A stretch of DNA of 64,000 nucleotides from the NCBI GenBank assembly GCA_917880885.1, contig OU862915.1, positions 35,038,676 through 35,102,675 of the forward strand. The letters are read 5' to 3'. The notes under the pieces were generated by a model, which made no database searches, had not been told where the DNA came from, and worked only from the letters and a program-made list of their open reading frames with translations. Position 1 is the first letter of the stretch, and each line of letters begins with the position of its first letter. A program made the translations under genes and the position numbers. This stretch comes from Limnephilus marmoratus. Lineage: Eukaryota > Arthropoda > Insecta > Trichoptera > Limnephilidae. Below are positions 21,383 to 33,297 of the stretch, piece after piece.

Positions 21383-21716
21383 AAATTGGGAGGCGTTATA
21401 GGTACGATCGCCCCGGGAACCATTTATTGGATACCAACACCCCCGCCACTTGGTCACCCCAAGTGGTCCGCTATGTTTGGTGACTGAGCATGGGTTCCCG
21501 GGTTCACGGGTAAGGTCTGCATGGGTTTTGGTGGCGGATGATTTTGTCCACTTACTGCGTGGCGGGCCGGATTGGGAGAAACTGGAAGTGGGAGATCTTT
21601 TGATCTCTACAGCCGGACTCTCTCCACCATCATTTCATACTTTTACCTACCCAGAAATTCCTCTCCTTCCTTTCATTAAAAATATCCTCTACACAGCTTC
21701 TCCAATGACTTTGCTA
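21383..21716 (+). mobile_element. SINE1 copy, tail truncated or diverged
   Basis: It starts AAATTGGGAGGCG and carries CCATTTATTGGATACCAACAC, GTGGTCCGCTA, GGGTTCACGGGT and GGCGGGCCGGATTGGGAGA. It ends after a diverged CTACACAGCTTCTCCAATGAC block. An open frame within it (21450-21734) is a repeat translation. Confidence 0.8.
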
Positions 21717-22794
21717 TACTATAAGGGTATTTAACTTAAAAATAATTTTTATATTTAATTTTATATGTATAATTGCATTTTGTGATATTTTTAAGTAATT
21801 AATCACCTCTCCCTTTAATATTTTGTCTATAATTCTCATATGCCTATACTTGTTTGTCTTTTAATATTAATCTTACCCTGACGAAGAGAATACTCTGTTT
21901 TCGAAATATGTTGATAATATTGATTACATAAAGCTGTTTTTACAAAGTTATTTGTTCTCATTTAACTAAAAATGACGCCACAAAGATTGGACCCATTTGC
22001 AGCATTTCAAGCTGGGTCGCCATAACCAATTCGTTTGTGCAATTTCAATCAATGCATTTCTGTGTTTCTCGAGAACCCTTCTATGGGCTTACACGTCATT
22101 AGTACTTTTACGCCAGTTTTTTAAACATTTGTGGTCAAAAACATCCAAGTAGTGTAGTTTTGTAGCTCTAGCACATATGAAGCTGTATGACTTTTTATTA
22201 TGGTATAATTATTATTATGCATATATCCAATTGTATATCCGCATATACATTATTTGGCTTAATATAGTAACTATGTTATTTTCCACATCAAGTATATAAT
22301 AAATAGATGCAAGAATGTTTTTTTTGATAAATTAATAACGTATAAAAAAAAAAATATATATATATATTTATTCTCAAAACTCTTGAGAAAATATCGTCGT
22401 TGCATTCACAAAATATCCCATGTGAGGTTTTCGACCAAATTTTTTTTTGTTTACACCATTTGATTCACCACGGTTTCCTAAATAATCTGACAAATATATC
22501 CCATTTTTCAAAAATTCATCTTTTTAATCATTTTAGAGGCAACTCTGACCATTACTTGTAATTAATGGTAATTATTTAAAAAAATATACTACATATACTA
22601 CAGAAATATAAAAAAATATAAAATTATAAAATTAAATCCCTATATACTACAGAAATATAAAAAAATATAAAACTATAAAATTAAAATGAGAAAAAAAGTC
22701 TTTTTGTGTGCAAGAATTCGTATTATTTTTTTAACTCAAATTTGTCGCACATAAATTAAAATTACCCAAAGAAATGTTTTTTAATAATATACAC
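21717..22794. other. Unassigned AT-rich sequence
   Basis: This stretch includes an A/T low-complexity tract (22340-22370) and a short direct duplication: the phrase CTACAGAAATATAAAAAAAT occurs at about 22600 and 22650. No gene was seen. Confidence 0.45.
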
Positions 22795-22867
22795 ACAGCA
22801 TCCCCAAAGATGACCTAGGCCCTCAGAGAAATTATTTTCCTCAGGGCCTCCTGTGTGGAGCTCATAT
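22795..22867 (+). repeat. SINE1 3' end
   Basis: CACAGCATCCCCAAAGATGA, GAGAAATTATTTTCCTCAGG and GGAGCTCATATAAAAAAATAAT form the last 70 bases of SINE1 with its A/T-rich tail. Confidence 0.8.
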
Positions 22868-22874
22868 AAAAAAA

Positions 22875-23320
22875 TAATAATAATCTCAACAATCTAAAAA
22901 GAGTATACTATGCACTAATCCAGTCATTAATTCAATATGGAATTATTGCATGGGGGGGGGGTCATACAACAATATTCTAACCCCGATCAAAGTAATCCAG
23001 AAACTAATCATTAAAGTAATCCTAAAGAAACCCTCCACTTATCCAACAGAAACGCTTTTCGCAGATTTCACGGTGCCTCGAGTAGAGAATATCTTCAAGA
23101 AAAATGCAATTACCCAATTTGCAAAGATAATATCATCAAAAAATTTTAAACTAAAATCAAAAAGATATGAAGATAACATCAAAATACCAAAATTTAATAC
23201 CAAACTAATGCAAAACAATTACATCTATTTAGGAATAAAGTTTTTCAACAACCTTCCCATTGAAATAAAAAAAACCAAAGACATCAATAAACTGAAACTC
23301 AAACTTCATCAGGAATAATT
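22875..23320 (+). pseudogene. LINE ORF2 C-terminal fragment
   Basis: Plus-strand frames encode LNNLKRVYYALIQSLIQYGI, then IAWGGG. They shift frame at a ten-G run (about 22952-22961) and continue with NILTPIKVIQKLIIKVILKK and a lysine-rich tail to a stop at 23316-23318. This is the post-RT segment shared with LINE-A (IIEYGLIAWGGATN). The 5' side is missing and is replaced by the SINE1 tail. Confidence 0.82.
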
Positions 23321-23999
23321 AACTAAATAATTACCTGTTTTTCTCATTCTTTCTATTTATTATTAATCTATATTCACCTCCATTTTATTTAGATTTTTCG
23401 AATTTCTCCCAAGTGCACAATATTTTAGTATGTAACCGTATCCTATGTATGTACACCATATGTAATTTATATAACTCCACTGTACAATTATACATCTATA
23501 TTAAATATTAAAATATATATATTTTCTTCAATATTAACTCAGTAGGTAAAGCAAAAATATTTTTTTAATATTTCTATTTAACTGTCAAAAAATTACCAAA
23601 AAATTAAGTTGCATCCAAAATCATACGAAATTCATTTTTTTAAGACCAATATTTCGTAATTTGAAACAAAAATAAATAAAATAAAACACATTTATCAGCA
23701 CAAGATATTTTCTCTACCTTTTGCTAAAAAAATACATTTTCAATTTATTTGGGTGTTTTGGTCACAAATCCAAATTTAACCCCCCCCCCCCCCCTCGGCT
23801 ATTTGTTAGCTTTGGGAACAACTCATATCGATCTTGTGTCTCCCTTACTATTATGTTGAGAAATAAGTTTTAAACGGTGTTCGAAAGAGAAAGAGAAAAT
23901 ATCAAACTTTATATTCAAATTCAAAAGTTAACCACAAAATAATGGAATTGTACACCTTTATAAAACCAAAGTTTATGAAACTTATGGAATTTTGTATCT
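23321..23999. other. AT-rich sequence with an 18-C run
   Basis: The beginning probably includes 3' UTR of the preceding LINE fragment. A C homopolymer lies at about 23779-23796. Nothing else is recognisable. Confidence 0.45.
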
Positions 24000-24380
24000 A
24001 TTAATTATTTTTACATGAAACAATAAAAAAGTGAGGTGACGGAAATGTTAACAATACATTTGTGTAATAATAATGTACGTGTTTTTATTTTTTTCGTTAT
24101 CAGTAATTTTAGTTAGAAAAAACGTAAGATGAGTCATTTTAAAAAAAATTATGTGTGCGTTCAAAATTTTTATATTCGAAAAGCAAAGGTTTATTTCGGA
24201 TTTCAAAATTTAAAAGCGTATTTCATCGCCTTTCAAAAACAATTTTTAGTTTTCGGATACTATCAGAAATATTCCATTTATTTGGATTTTATTGCAAAGC
24301 GGAAATATTTCGACCTTATGAAAAAATATGCCCGAGGCCTGAGGGATATGGGTCCTATGAGAAAGGTCAAGTTGCCTTTT
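24000..24380 (+). repeat. Diverged dispersed repeat (partner at 36700-37030)
   Basis: Shared blocks are AAAAAGTGAGGTGA, GCGTATTTCATCGCCTTTCA against GCTTATTTCATTACCTTTCA, TATTCCATTTATTTGGATTT against TATTCCATTTGTTTGGATTT, and GGAAATATTTCGACCTTATG against GGAAATATTCCGACATACTA. They appear in the same order at both loci. No family is recognised. Overlapping open frames here (24129-24437) are broken in the partner, so they do not look coding. Confidence 0.6.
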
Positions 24381-25956
24381 CTACGTTTGCTACACAAAAT
24401 ATCATATGTGCATAAAAAGTGCGCACAAAAATCCTGAATGCAAAATTTAAGAAAAAATTGTCGGTTTTAATAAAAAAATGTATATTAAGCCCACTTGTTT
24501 TCACCCAAACATGGTATCAAAAATAACTCTACAATTAATGAAAATAAATAAAAATATGGGTCCCCAATTTTTTTTTTTCGGTTTTTTTTTATTATGTATC
24601 CTAATATTCTAAAATACCCACAGGATATTTTGTGCGCGCAACAACGATAAGTAGCTATAATAGCATATTCATAGGACGCTTACAATAGGACGCCCCTGCG
24701 AGCGGTCTTGTCTCTACACATTTGCAGATTGGAACATGCGTGGTCGGCAGAAATAATAATTCGACACGGGTGAAGCGCGTAGCCCACACACACAAGGCCT
24801 GCATTCACTCACACATCTATAGCGCGATTCTGACTACTGTCAGAGAGTGAAATAAAAGAGATTTTTTAAAATACCTATTCATAAATGTTCGCAGCGACCG
24901 GCAGCGCTCTTAATTACTTACAATGCATTTCTACGCCTTTCGTCTTGTTTTCAAAGCGAAACACAAAGAGGGTATGGAACTGATGCCACCGAAGTTATTA
25001 CCGAAATTCTACATAGTTTCTACACGAATCAAAATTGGTTTTGAATTTAATAGTAACACAAATACATTTAGTTTTTTTCTTGGTTCATCATTTTCTAGTG
25101 TGATTGCTATTATTATGTGATTACACCGTGTAACGGCAATACGATGCATCTCCAAAAAGTCGGTTTTGACATAAATGTGTATATGTAGGTATCAATTATT
25201 TAAAGAAATTTGCATATAAAAACGACATTGTCCTACTAATTCCAGATAGTTGGGATCGGACAGAATTTTGGCACGGGATTCACATAATTATAATATTTTT
25301 TTCAAAGCATAGAGTTTTTTTTATATAAAATGTTGAATATTTTAAAAATAAATTTTTGTTATATTTCTTTCATGTTTTTCCACCACACATTGCCACTGCT
25401 CACAATGCCGTATGACGCAACGTATCACGTGATCTGCTCGGTTACCAGTAACGCCTGATTAAACAAAAAACATTTTTTGTTGTTTTTAATAGGAAAAAAA
25501 ATATAGCAAAATGACACCGACACCTTTACACCAAACATGCTCAGGAATCGCTGGTTAATGGATGGTTATTGGATGTGGCTTATATAATCTTAAACCTCTA
25601 GATCGATTAAAGCTTTGGTACACCTTCCTCGACTCCTACGCAACCTTCATGCTTCCAGAATTTAACATTTCTATTTCATTGACGTCGTCGTTAGGTATCA
25701 AATGTGGTCTATTTTTGGATTGTATGAAGACTTAAGAAATCTTCGGATTTGCCTCGGATAACAGAGTGGTTGGAAATATAAAGGAGTTTTGGAAGTGTAT
25801 AAGATTCGCAAATGGATGATAGAAGTAGTACATAGATGCCACGGGAAGGCATGAATCGATCATTTGATCGGATACTGAAATAGGGTCGGCTTTACGGATT
25901 AAAATGTACGGATGTAGATAAAACAAGGAGAGTCACAAAATGCTCATGTGAATAAC
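24381..25956. other. Unassigned sequence
   Basis: Contains a somewhat GC-richer patch (24640-24910) without an open frame. No gene or repeat family was recognised. Confidence 0.45.
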
Positions 25957-26308
25957 GCACAAGAGTACCAACTGCTCCCAACCGCCTGGAGTCAGTGAAC
26001 TATGGCACACACAATTGGGGCATATTATGAGATCGAAGGTAGAGGGGGGGAGTAGATGGAAAAGAAAAAGGTGGGGAAGTTCGTGGCTATTCAAAAATTC
26101 AATTGTGAATGGTGGTCTTTTACCACGGCGATACTAAGAGATCGTCCACTCTGAGAGGTGCCGCAAATACAACTTATTTTACTTTAAATGACTAAATTAT
26201 GAAATAAAATAAACCAGTCACATAAAATTTACTTTCGCGCGCTAGGATTTGAATCCGTGACCTTCGGATTGCTAGTCGAGAACCTTCTCCTCGAGCACGG
26301 AGGCCGTT
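25957..26308 (-). mobile_element. SINE2 copy with tRNA-like head
   Basis: On the minus strand a tRNA-related head (26308-26234) carries a B-box-like GGATTCAAATCC. It is followed by an A/T-rich linker, then the SINE2 body (GGACGATCTCTTAGTATCGC through GGGAGCAGTTGG). The layout matches the better preserved copy at 38610-39027. Confidence 0.82.
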
Positions 26309-26484
26309 TCTGCGAAAAAGATGATGTAAATAAGTTAGTTATTTAGTTCATACATTTGAATCCATTGTAAAGTATGTACTCAAACGCTGTTTGTGAAATA
26401 GCCCAGCGTGGTGGAAAATTAAAAATAGAGGACAAACCTTTAAACTTTTCGGCTTATTGTTTTTAATTAACCTCAATAGCTCTT

Positions 26485-26722
26485 CCAAAGTGGTTCGCTA
26501 CGCTTAGTGTCCGGGTTCATGGGGTGAGGTTTGTCTAGGTCTTGGCGGCTGAGACACTGAGCCCCAGATTTCTACTTACCGCTCATGACGTTTTCCTTCC
26601 CAGATCTTCGACTATTTCCTTTTTCTTAAAAAGACCCTTCGCACAGCATCCCCAAAGATGACATAGGCGCTGAGGAAAATTATTTTCCTCGGGGCCTCTT
26701 CAAGTGAAGCTAATATAAAAGA
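26485..26722 (+). mobile_element. SINE1 copy, internally deleted
   Basis: It carries AGTGGTTCGCTACGCTTAG, GGGTTCATGGGGTGAGGTT, the CCCAGATTTCTAC block and CACAGCATCCCCAAAGATGA. It ends near AAGCTAATATAAAA. The head is missing and the middle lacks the GGACTCTCTCC block. Confidence 0.78.
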
Positions 26723-26779
26723 ATAGCCATTTGGACTGAACCGTTGGCTTTGTTTGAAATGCCATATTTGTGTTTAGTA

Positions 26780-26960
26780 GCCATATCTGAATCTGATTGT
26801 CCAGGTACTTTTCAACCTTCCCCTTTCGCATCTTAATTACCTTCCTACACCCTTCAGTCAGATATAAACCCTGATTAGGGATGCCGTATTATTGCTAGCT
26901 AGTACCGGACATTTGGGAGCAGTTGGAATTCTTCTTTATCGCTTTTGTAGTGTACTGGTT
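26780..26960 (+). repeat. SINE2 fragment, diverged
   Basis: The order ATCTGAATCTGATTGTCCAG, CTTTTCAACCTTCCCCTTT, CCTTCAGTCAG, GGGATGCCGT, GGGAGCAGTTGGAATTCTT follows the SINE2 body. Confidence 0.65.
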
Positions 26961-27039
26961 TTTATTTGTTTTTTTCATAATTAATAAATTATCACGCGTA
27001 TAAATTGTATTCTGCTGATTGCTAAAGGATGCGAAGCAT

Positions 27040-27370
27040 TATTAGAATTTTTTTAAATATTCAAGAGATTTAATAATTCAACAGATTAAAATTTATTAGC
27101 GCTCAACGTTTTTATTAGAAAAGCTTGAAAACACGGAGGTTAGATGCACAAAGATTCAAGGCAGTCATCTCTTAGATCCACAACATCATCAGCTTTAAAC
27201 AGACAGATAGAACCTAAGCGCAAGCAAAATACTAAGTTTGGAGATTGTGATTTCAGAGTATCTGTGCCTAAGGCTTAGAATAAACTCCCTCTGGAACTAA
27301 AGTGCATAAAAAGCCCAATAGAATTTTGGTTCAAACTGAAAACCTACCTATTTGGGCTCTCATAATCTAA
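27040..27370 (+). pseudogene. LINE ORF2 extreme C-terminus (CR1/L2-like)
   Basis: A plus-strand frame gives KFGDCDFRVSVPKA, a stop, then NKLPLELKCIKSPIEFWFKL and LKTYLFGLS with a stop. The pattern FGD.AFSV..P..WN.LP.ELR ... FK..LKT.LF is the characteristic end of CR1/L2/Jockey ORF2 proteins. The in-frame TAG (in place of the expected Trp) marks it as dead. Confidence 0.72.
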
Positions 27371-28439
27371 ATTTAATACATCATCAGTGTTCATTCTCGT
27401 ATTGCCTATAATTTATCTAAATCACATCTTATTCGATTAACATCATTCAAAGCCTTACGCATCAATCTCATTGAAGGACTAATCACAATCAGGGTGATAA
27501 ACATTCTAATCAAATCCTTTTACTATTGAACCGCCCATCATAAAATTTTGCTTTTGCTCTCCCAGAACGTTCTTTAAAAATGTATTATATATTAATATTA
27601 AAATATATATGTATATAAGGATTAAATAATGGCATCATGCGTTCCTAATAATGTCCTTTGCGTGCAGTCAGTACCCTCTCCATGATCCAGTATTGTACAT
27701 TTTTAAACAACATCGCGTTCATTTGTCAAATTTAGTGATCGACGAACCTGTGGATGCAATATTTAGCCTTGAATTGTTATAATAGTTTATCTAGTCTATA
27801 ATTAGAAGTAAGATTGTAGAAATATATTATAAATTTATTTAGCGCCCTTGAGATGATTTTCATTAAAACCGCCCTATGCAAATCACGCAAATATTACTAT
27901 TATTATTACACAAACAAAAAAATATTGAATGGGAAGCAAATTGCTTTGCGTTTTAGTAAAACCAGGTATCAACCTTTGAGTATTAATAGTTTCAAACTAC
28001 AATTTAGAAACCTAAAATCAGATATCCGTTTAAAAGTTAAGATTAAAACGTGGATACTACACGATAAGACGCTTTGTGCTAGCATCAAATTCCTATCCAA
28101 ATAATTAAAGTTCCCAGAACTCCATCCAAACGAGGGATGCATCGGCGTGTAAAACCACGCGCGAGGGATTCCTAGATTGCATGCATGAATAAATATTATT
28201 ACGAAGCATATTATTATCTTGATTAGAGAAACAAGCGTGATAGTGGGATGCCTACAGTCTACACATAATCTCCGACCACACATCTCCTAATAACGTAGTC
28301 TTCTCGTTGTAAGCCTGCAGACTGCGATTTGGTCGAGTTTCCACAAATCGTCGCTCAAACTATAACACCGTGTATCTCATTTTACAGTAGGAAATAAAAA
28401 CCGTTTGATTTATTAAATAAAAATAGCACTTCTACGAAA
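27371..28439. other. Unassigned sequence
   Basis: The first part may be 3' UTR of the preceding LINE. Open frames at 27853-28104 (plus) and 27969-28283 (minus) overlap each other and show no motif. Confidence 0.4.
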
Positions 28440-29405
28440 AAGGGGTTATATTATTAATGTTTCTAAATGCCACACTATGTCCGTTACTAGAAACAAGCAT
28501 ATAATTTACTTTCCATATTCACTGCGATGAACCCGTGATCTCAAAAAATGAATGTAAGGACCTTGGAGTCTATTTAGACAGTAAACTTATATTTAATACG
28601 CACATTGATTCAATCACTGATAGATCTTACAAAATGTTGGGTTTCATACTACGTCTGGGTAAATTATTTAAAAATCCGCATACTCCAGTAATGCTTTACT
28701 CCTCACTAGTCAGAAGTACACTGGAATTTGCATCGCCTGTCTGGAATCCCAAATACACCCAATACGTCAATAATATAGAGCGCATACAAAATAAATTTAT
28801 TAAGTATCTCGGTTACAAATACAACAATAATTATATCTGCACTCTCCAATCCCTGAAATCCAGGCGAATGGTAGCTGACATGACATTTCTCCATAAAATA
28901 ATACATAACAAAATAGACTGCCCAGAACTTCTATCTCAAATAAATTTTAACATCCCGTCTAAAAGAACTCGCCACACCAACCTTTTTTACACAACCAGTA
29001 ATAATACGAAAGCTGCAGCCAACTCCCCCATTTCCCGCATCCTTCAAAGATTCAACTCAATTCAAAAAACCACAAATACAGATATATTTTTTGATTCCCT
29101 CCCTCTATTTAAGATAAACATTTCTAGCCCACTGAATTCGCACACATAACACACACATCCACACACATCCGCACACACACGCGCGCACCCTCACACATAC
29201 AAACACTCACACACACCCCTCTCCTTCAAAAATTTACTAACTTAATTTACGTAAAATGTATAATTTATCACATAAAAACATAAGTATATAACAGCGACAT
29301 GTCATTGGTACCAATTATTGTGTTAAATTCTATAACTTTGGAACTATTTTCTACTATGTAATTATGTACTGTTTGTTTCTGCAAAATAAAATAAAATAAA
29401 ATAAA
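28440..29405 (+). pseudogene. LINE-B ORF2 C-terminal half and 3' UTR
   Basis: A first frame reads NVSKCHTMSVTRNKHIIYF. A frameshift near 28515 leads to the 204-codon frame ending at 29147-29149, with CKDLGVYLDSKLIFNTHID, LYSSLVRSTLEFASPVWNPK, IERIQNKFIKYL and LKSRRMVADMTFLHKII. This is the post-RT region of a Jockey/CR1-like LINE. The 3' UTR is CA-rich (29145-29225) and ends with GTACTGTTTGTTTCTGCAAA and an (AAAAT)n tail (29385-29405). The same tail ends the fragment at 61030-61262. The copy is 5'-truncated and inactive. Confidence 0.88.
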
Positions 29406-30629
29406 TAAAATATTAGTCCAGTCACTTCCAGCTAAAAAAGAGGGTCAACCTTGGAATGAAACGGAATGAGCTGAAAATTTGTACACGCCTTCGTTTTGGC
29501 ATTCTAAATGTTGTCTTTTCTCATAAAAGTCGCATGTGAGCGTTCTTAGATATTTAAGGTCAAATGTCGCAAAAATCAGTTTTTTGGAAATATCTCTTTT
29601 CCTTTGCCTCAAATTGTATTTGCATTCGTTATAAAAGTGTTACAGTATAAAATTCTCTTCCAATTTTAACTTAAATATTTATTTCCGTTTCACTACTTGG
29701 ACTATATCGATTGGCACTTAAGTGGAATATAAAATACGTAACAAACAAATAGCAATCGATTGCATTTTGGTCACTGGAATTCAAATGATTAATGATTTCT
29801 TCATCCACTGGTCACCTAAGACACAATTCACCAAAAACGTTTATGAGCGCAAGGTTTCAAAGCGATTTAGCAAGTGTTTTAATAATTGATGTGATCACTA
29901 TACCAACGATATATAAACTAATATGTGGGTATTTTTTTCATACGTGTAACATTTTATAACCCGCAAAGGTGGGTAGTGTTTTTAGTCATCTTCTTCTTCT
30001 GATTCTCAAGTAGGGCTTTGTGAAAAAAGAAGGAACAATTGGAGATGACAATACATTGAACAGGATCTTGGGATATATGGAGGAATCCTAAAGCTTATTC
30101 GATACTAATATTTAGGGATCACTGATATGGGAAAGTTATTTTATTTTTTAAAAACATATGGTTAGATAATATAAAGGACATTTACGGTGTAACAAGCAAA
30201 AAACGCTGAGAAATAATGAGATATGCTTTGTTCTTAACTCTTCCGCAGCCAACTGGGGCCGAAGGTAGACCACAAAATTACTATCCTTTCTATATCAACT
30301 TAAATACATAAAATATTTTTTTAGAATTTTAGGTATTCCTGTGCAAAGGATTAATAAATAATGTGTCGTTTAAAAAAATGTGAAGAAATCGTTGATCGCA
30401 GGAAAAAATATTTTGTCAAATATAGGTAATATTTCCTGCCCAATAAATGGACAAATAACAAAAAAGGGATATTTTTGGTTTAAATGCCCAAAAAAGATTG
30501 CATGGGGTCATCGACCGACCCACATGGTTACGGACGTTTGGCATCTTGGCATGTCGACAGTTAAGCGAAAAATACATAATATGTTATTCAACTTTCTTCA
30601 AATAAAATAAAACAATTATTAGAGAAAAT
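29406..30629. other. Unassigned AT-rich sequence
   Basis: No repeat family or coding motif was recognised. The open frame at 30380-30610 carries no known domain. Confidence 0.45.
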
Positions 30630-30869
30630 CCTTAGAGTGTGGCCTGCAATAGCAGTCAAAGAAATTCAGGCCCACACTGCGGATAACTACATTAGCAGCC
30701 CAAATCAATTATTCACTTTCGTTGCTGTTTTTAAGTAAAGTCGCTAGCAATTTTACGTTACAATCAGCAATGAAAGTGAACAATTATTAATTTCGGTTGC
30801 TAATGCAGTTATCTGCAGTGTGGGCCTGAATTTCATTGACTACTATTGCAGCCAGCCGCACTCTAGGGT
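30630..30869. mobile_element. 240-bp palindromic (foldback) MITE
   Basis: The left arm 30630-30727 and right arm 30764-30869 are near-perfect inverted copies. Examples are AAATTCAGGCCCACACTGC and its inverse, and CCTTAGAGTGTGGC against inverted CCCTAGAGTGCGGC. A loop of about 36 nt lies between them. GAAAAT at 30624-30629 and again at 30870-30875 is a likely 6-bp target duplication. There is no coding capacity. Confidence 0.9.
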
Positions 30870-31499
30870 GAAAATGTAATAATTTTTTTTAATAAAACTA
30901 TTGCATTAAACGTTTATTGCTAACCATTAAAAAGTAACAATTATTCAAAACATTTGTCGATTCAAAGAAAGATTGTCGATTTAAAAGAAATTCGAAAACA
31001 TTTACGCGGTGATATAAATTAATAAGAGCGACGAAATTCTGAAATTTCAAACAGCTGGATGTTTCCAGCAATTTTCTACCTTTCATTTAAAGTCAGGAAA
31101 ATTCGGTTTTCATATTTGAAATGACTGTAATTCTAGGTCTTTTTCATTTGGTAAATGAATATGTTAAGGTCTCGTGAAAAACGAAACAATGTACCCCTCT
31201 GTAACTCTTACAAATTCAGTCCAATATTGACTGTTGTAGTCCTTGTAAATTTAGCTAAATAAATGAGTTAGTATTTATATTAAACTGTGTCTAATATAAA
31301 CAGACTTCAGAATATCTCCGTAGAGACGTTAAACACGGGGTAAAGAGCAACAGAACATTAAGCCCTTGAAAATATACGGCGAAATTAAAACGTTTGCGCC
31401 CCGAGATTATATACCTGCTGGCAACAGCTTAATGAAGACGTACATTTAACTTCCTCTTTCTTTATTCAATATGGGATCATTATGTATATACGTAATATA
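30870..31499. other. Unassigned AT-rich sequence
   Basis: No feature was recognised. The short minus-strand frame at 30898-31086 has no motif. Confidence 0.45.
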
Positions 31500-32655
31500 G
31501 ATAAATAATTATTTTATTTTTATTTTTTTTTTAATCGTACAACAGATTTTTATCCAATTACTGTACAATTTTCTCATTTTGACAGTCTTAACACCTAGGA
31601 AGATGATTATTATACAAAAAAATCTTAAGGCTATCTAAACCGCTATATTCAACTGTCACAAAATTTTAATTTACTTTTATCTAAAAAACAAAGTATGTAT
31701 GTAAATATTTAATATACCAACATATAATTTATCTTTTTTATCTTTTTACATACATATATATATTTGTTTAAATACACACATTTCTTTTGGAACAAACATA
31801 ATATGTGATTTACTCGCCTCGGAACAGACTTTGTCTAGTGAGGCGGGTAAAAGAAAAGAAAACAATGTAAATAACCATGAAACTAAATAAACGCCCGGGT
31901 TGCCGGCACTGAAACTGAAAAGAAGGGTTATATATATCTAGTGTTTCCGATATTTCGTTCAACAGCACCATTCCTCTTGTCATGCTATGCTGTGCTAGAA
32001 CATCTGTTCTGCCGTATGGTATTTTGAACAAGTCGTGTCGACGACTACGGCTGAAATTTTCAGGCACGTATAAGCCATAACATTCGAAGAGGAATGGGCT
32101 GTCAATACGATTATGGATTATGTTAAAACTAAGAATCGCAAGATTTGCATAACGTCTAGTTTCCAAGCTAAATCTATTTGTTGCCTCAAGTAATTCCATA
32201 ATTCACTCCAAGTAATCCGCATATAGATATACCTAAGGAACTTTTTCTGAATTTGTTCTAGCATATTAATATATTTAGCTTGGTGCGGAGTCCACACACC
32301 ACTAGCATACTCCAGCTTACTTCTTATGACTCCATCGAACATGGCTATCATTGCATCTGGGTCATCAAATTGCTTACATATTCTGATGATGAAACCCAGG
32401 AGTTTGTAGCACGCTGGAGTGAGCCGTGATATATGATCCGAGAATGTCAGTTTGGGATCAAAGACGATACCGAGATCTTTAAAGCTATTGACTCGGCATA
32501 ATGTTTTCCCTTTAATGTTGTATTCAAAAACTATGGGCTTCTGGGAGCGGGTATATGTCATAGTCACACATTTTTTTATATTGAATTCTAATTTGTTTTT
32601 TACTGACCATTCTGCAATAGTATCAAGGTCAGATTGCATTTTTAAGCATAATAAT
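31500..32655 (-). pseudogene. LINE-B-like ORF2 C-terminal half, 5'-truncated
   Basis: The minus-strand frame 32639-32118 encodes LEFNIKKCVTMTYTRSQKPI, SFKDLGIVFDPKLTFSDHIS, LLGFIIRICKQF and RSKLEYASGVWTPHQAKYIN. After a frameshift near 32160-32200 the frame 32199-31810 continues with FSLETRRYANLAILSFNIIH, ECYGLYVPENF and AQHSMTRGMVLLNEI. Order and motifs match LINE-B. The catalytic RT core is missing. The 3' region (31500-31800) is A/T-rich with (TACA/TATA) simple repeats. The 5' break point is at an AAT microsatellite (32650-32668). Confidence 0.87.
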
Positions 32656-32764
32656 AATAATAAATAATAAAGATAAACTTCCGTATGCCATACTCCAAAT
32701 GCTATGAGGGGTGATACTGTTAACCCACGAGTATATTATGTTAACGTTTTATTTATTTTTTAAA

Positions 32765-33046
32765 ACAGGTGCACATGGGAGGCACAGATTTGGGGGTGCT
32801 GTGTGGAGGGTCTTTAAACGGAAAGAAAGGAGAGGAAGTTAAAGAAATAGGAAGGAAAAAGGTATGAGGGATGGACGTATAAATCCTTCTCTCCTACAGA
32901 GGTGCAAGGCGGTGGGTCGAGATAGTCCTGCTGAAGAGGCCAAATGGTCTCCTTCAACCAGTCTCTCCCAATCCAGCCCGCCATGCAGTAAAAAATATTA
33001 TCAAATAAATGATTCCCGGGGCGGCGGTAACCATACCTGCTCTAAA
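32765..33046 (-). mobile_element. SINE1 copy, internally shortened
   Basis: On the minus strand it carries GGGGCGGCGGTAACC in reverse sense, the CCCACCGCCTTGCACCTC block, a GGACTATCTCGACC-like block, and the CCCTCCACACAGCACCCCC 3' block. Confidence 0.75.
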
Positions 33047-33297
33047 AACAGGTTTACAGGTTTAAAGTGTTTTCATGAAATAATAAATTATCATAATTTA
33101 GTTATTTTAAGTACAAACCTCTTAAGTCATCAATGAACATAGCCTCCAGCCAACGGCTGGGGTTGGTCTTATCGCATGTGACGAGCTGTGATAGATGGCC
33201 GACAACGTTACCTTACTCCCTCGCGCAGTTTTTATTAAAATGGTACTGGCAGATATGCGCATTATTAGTATGCTCTCTTGCTACTTATGAGAAAATG
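33047..33297. other. Spacer, no feature seen
   Basis: Short sequence between a SINE1 copy and a TIR-family copy. It may include the diverged left end of the latter. Confidence 0.4.

Noticed and set aside
24129..24437. 102-codon gene
   Set aside because: The homologous repeat at 36700-37030 does not keep this frame, so coding constraint is unlikely.
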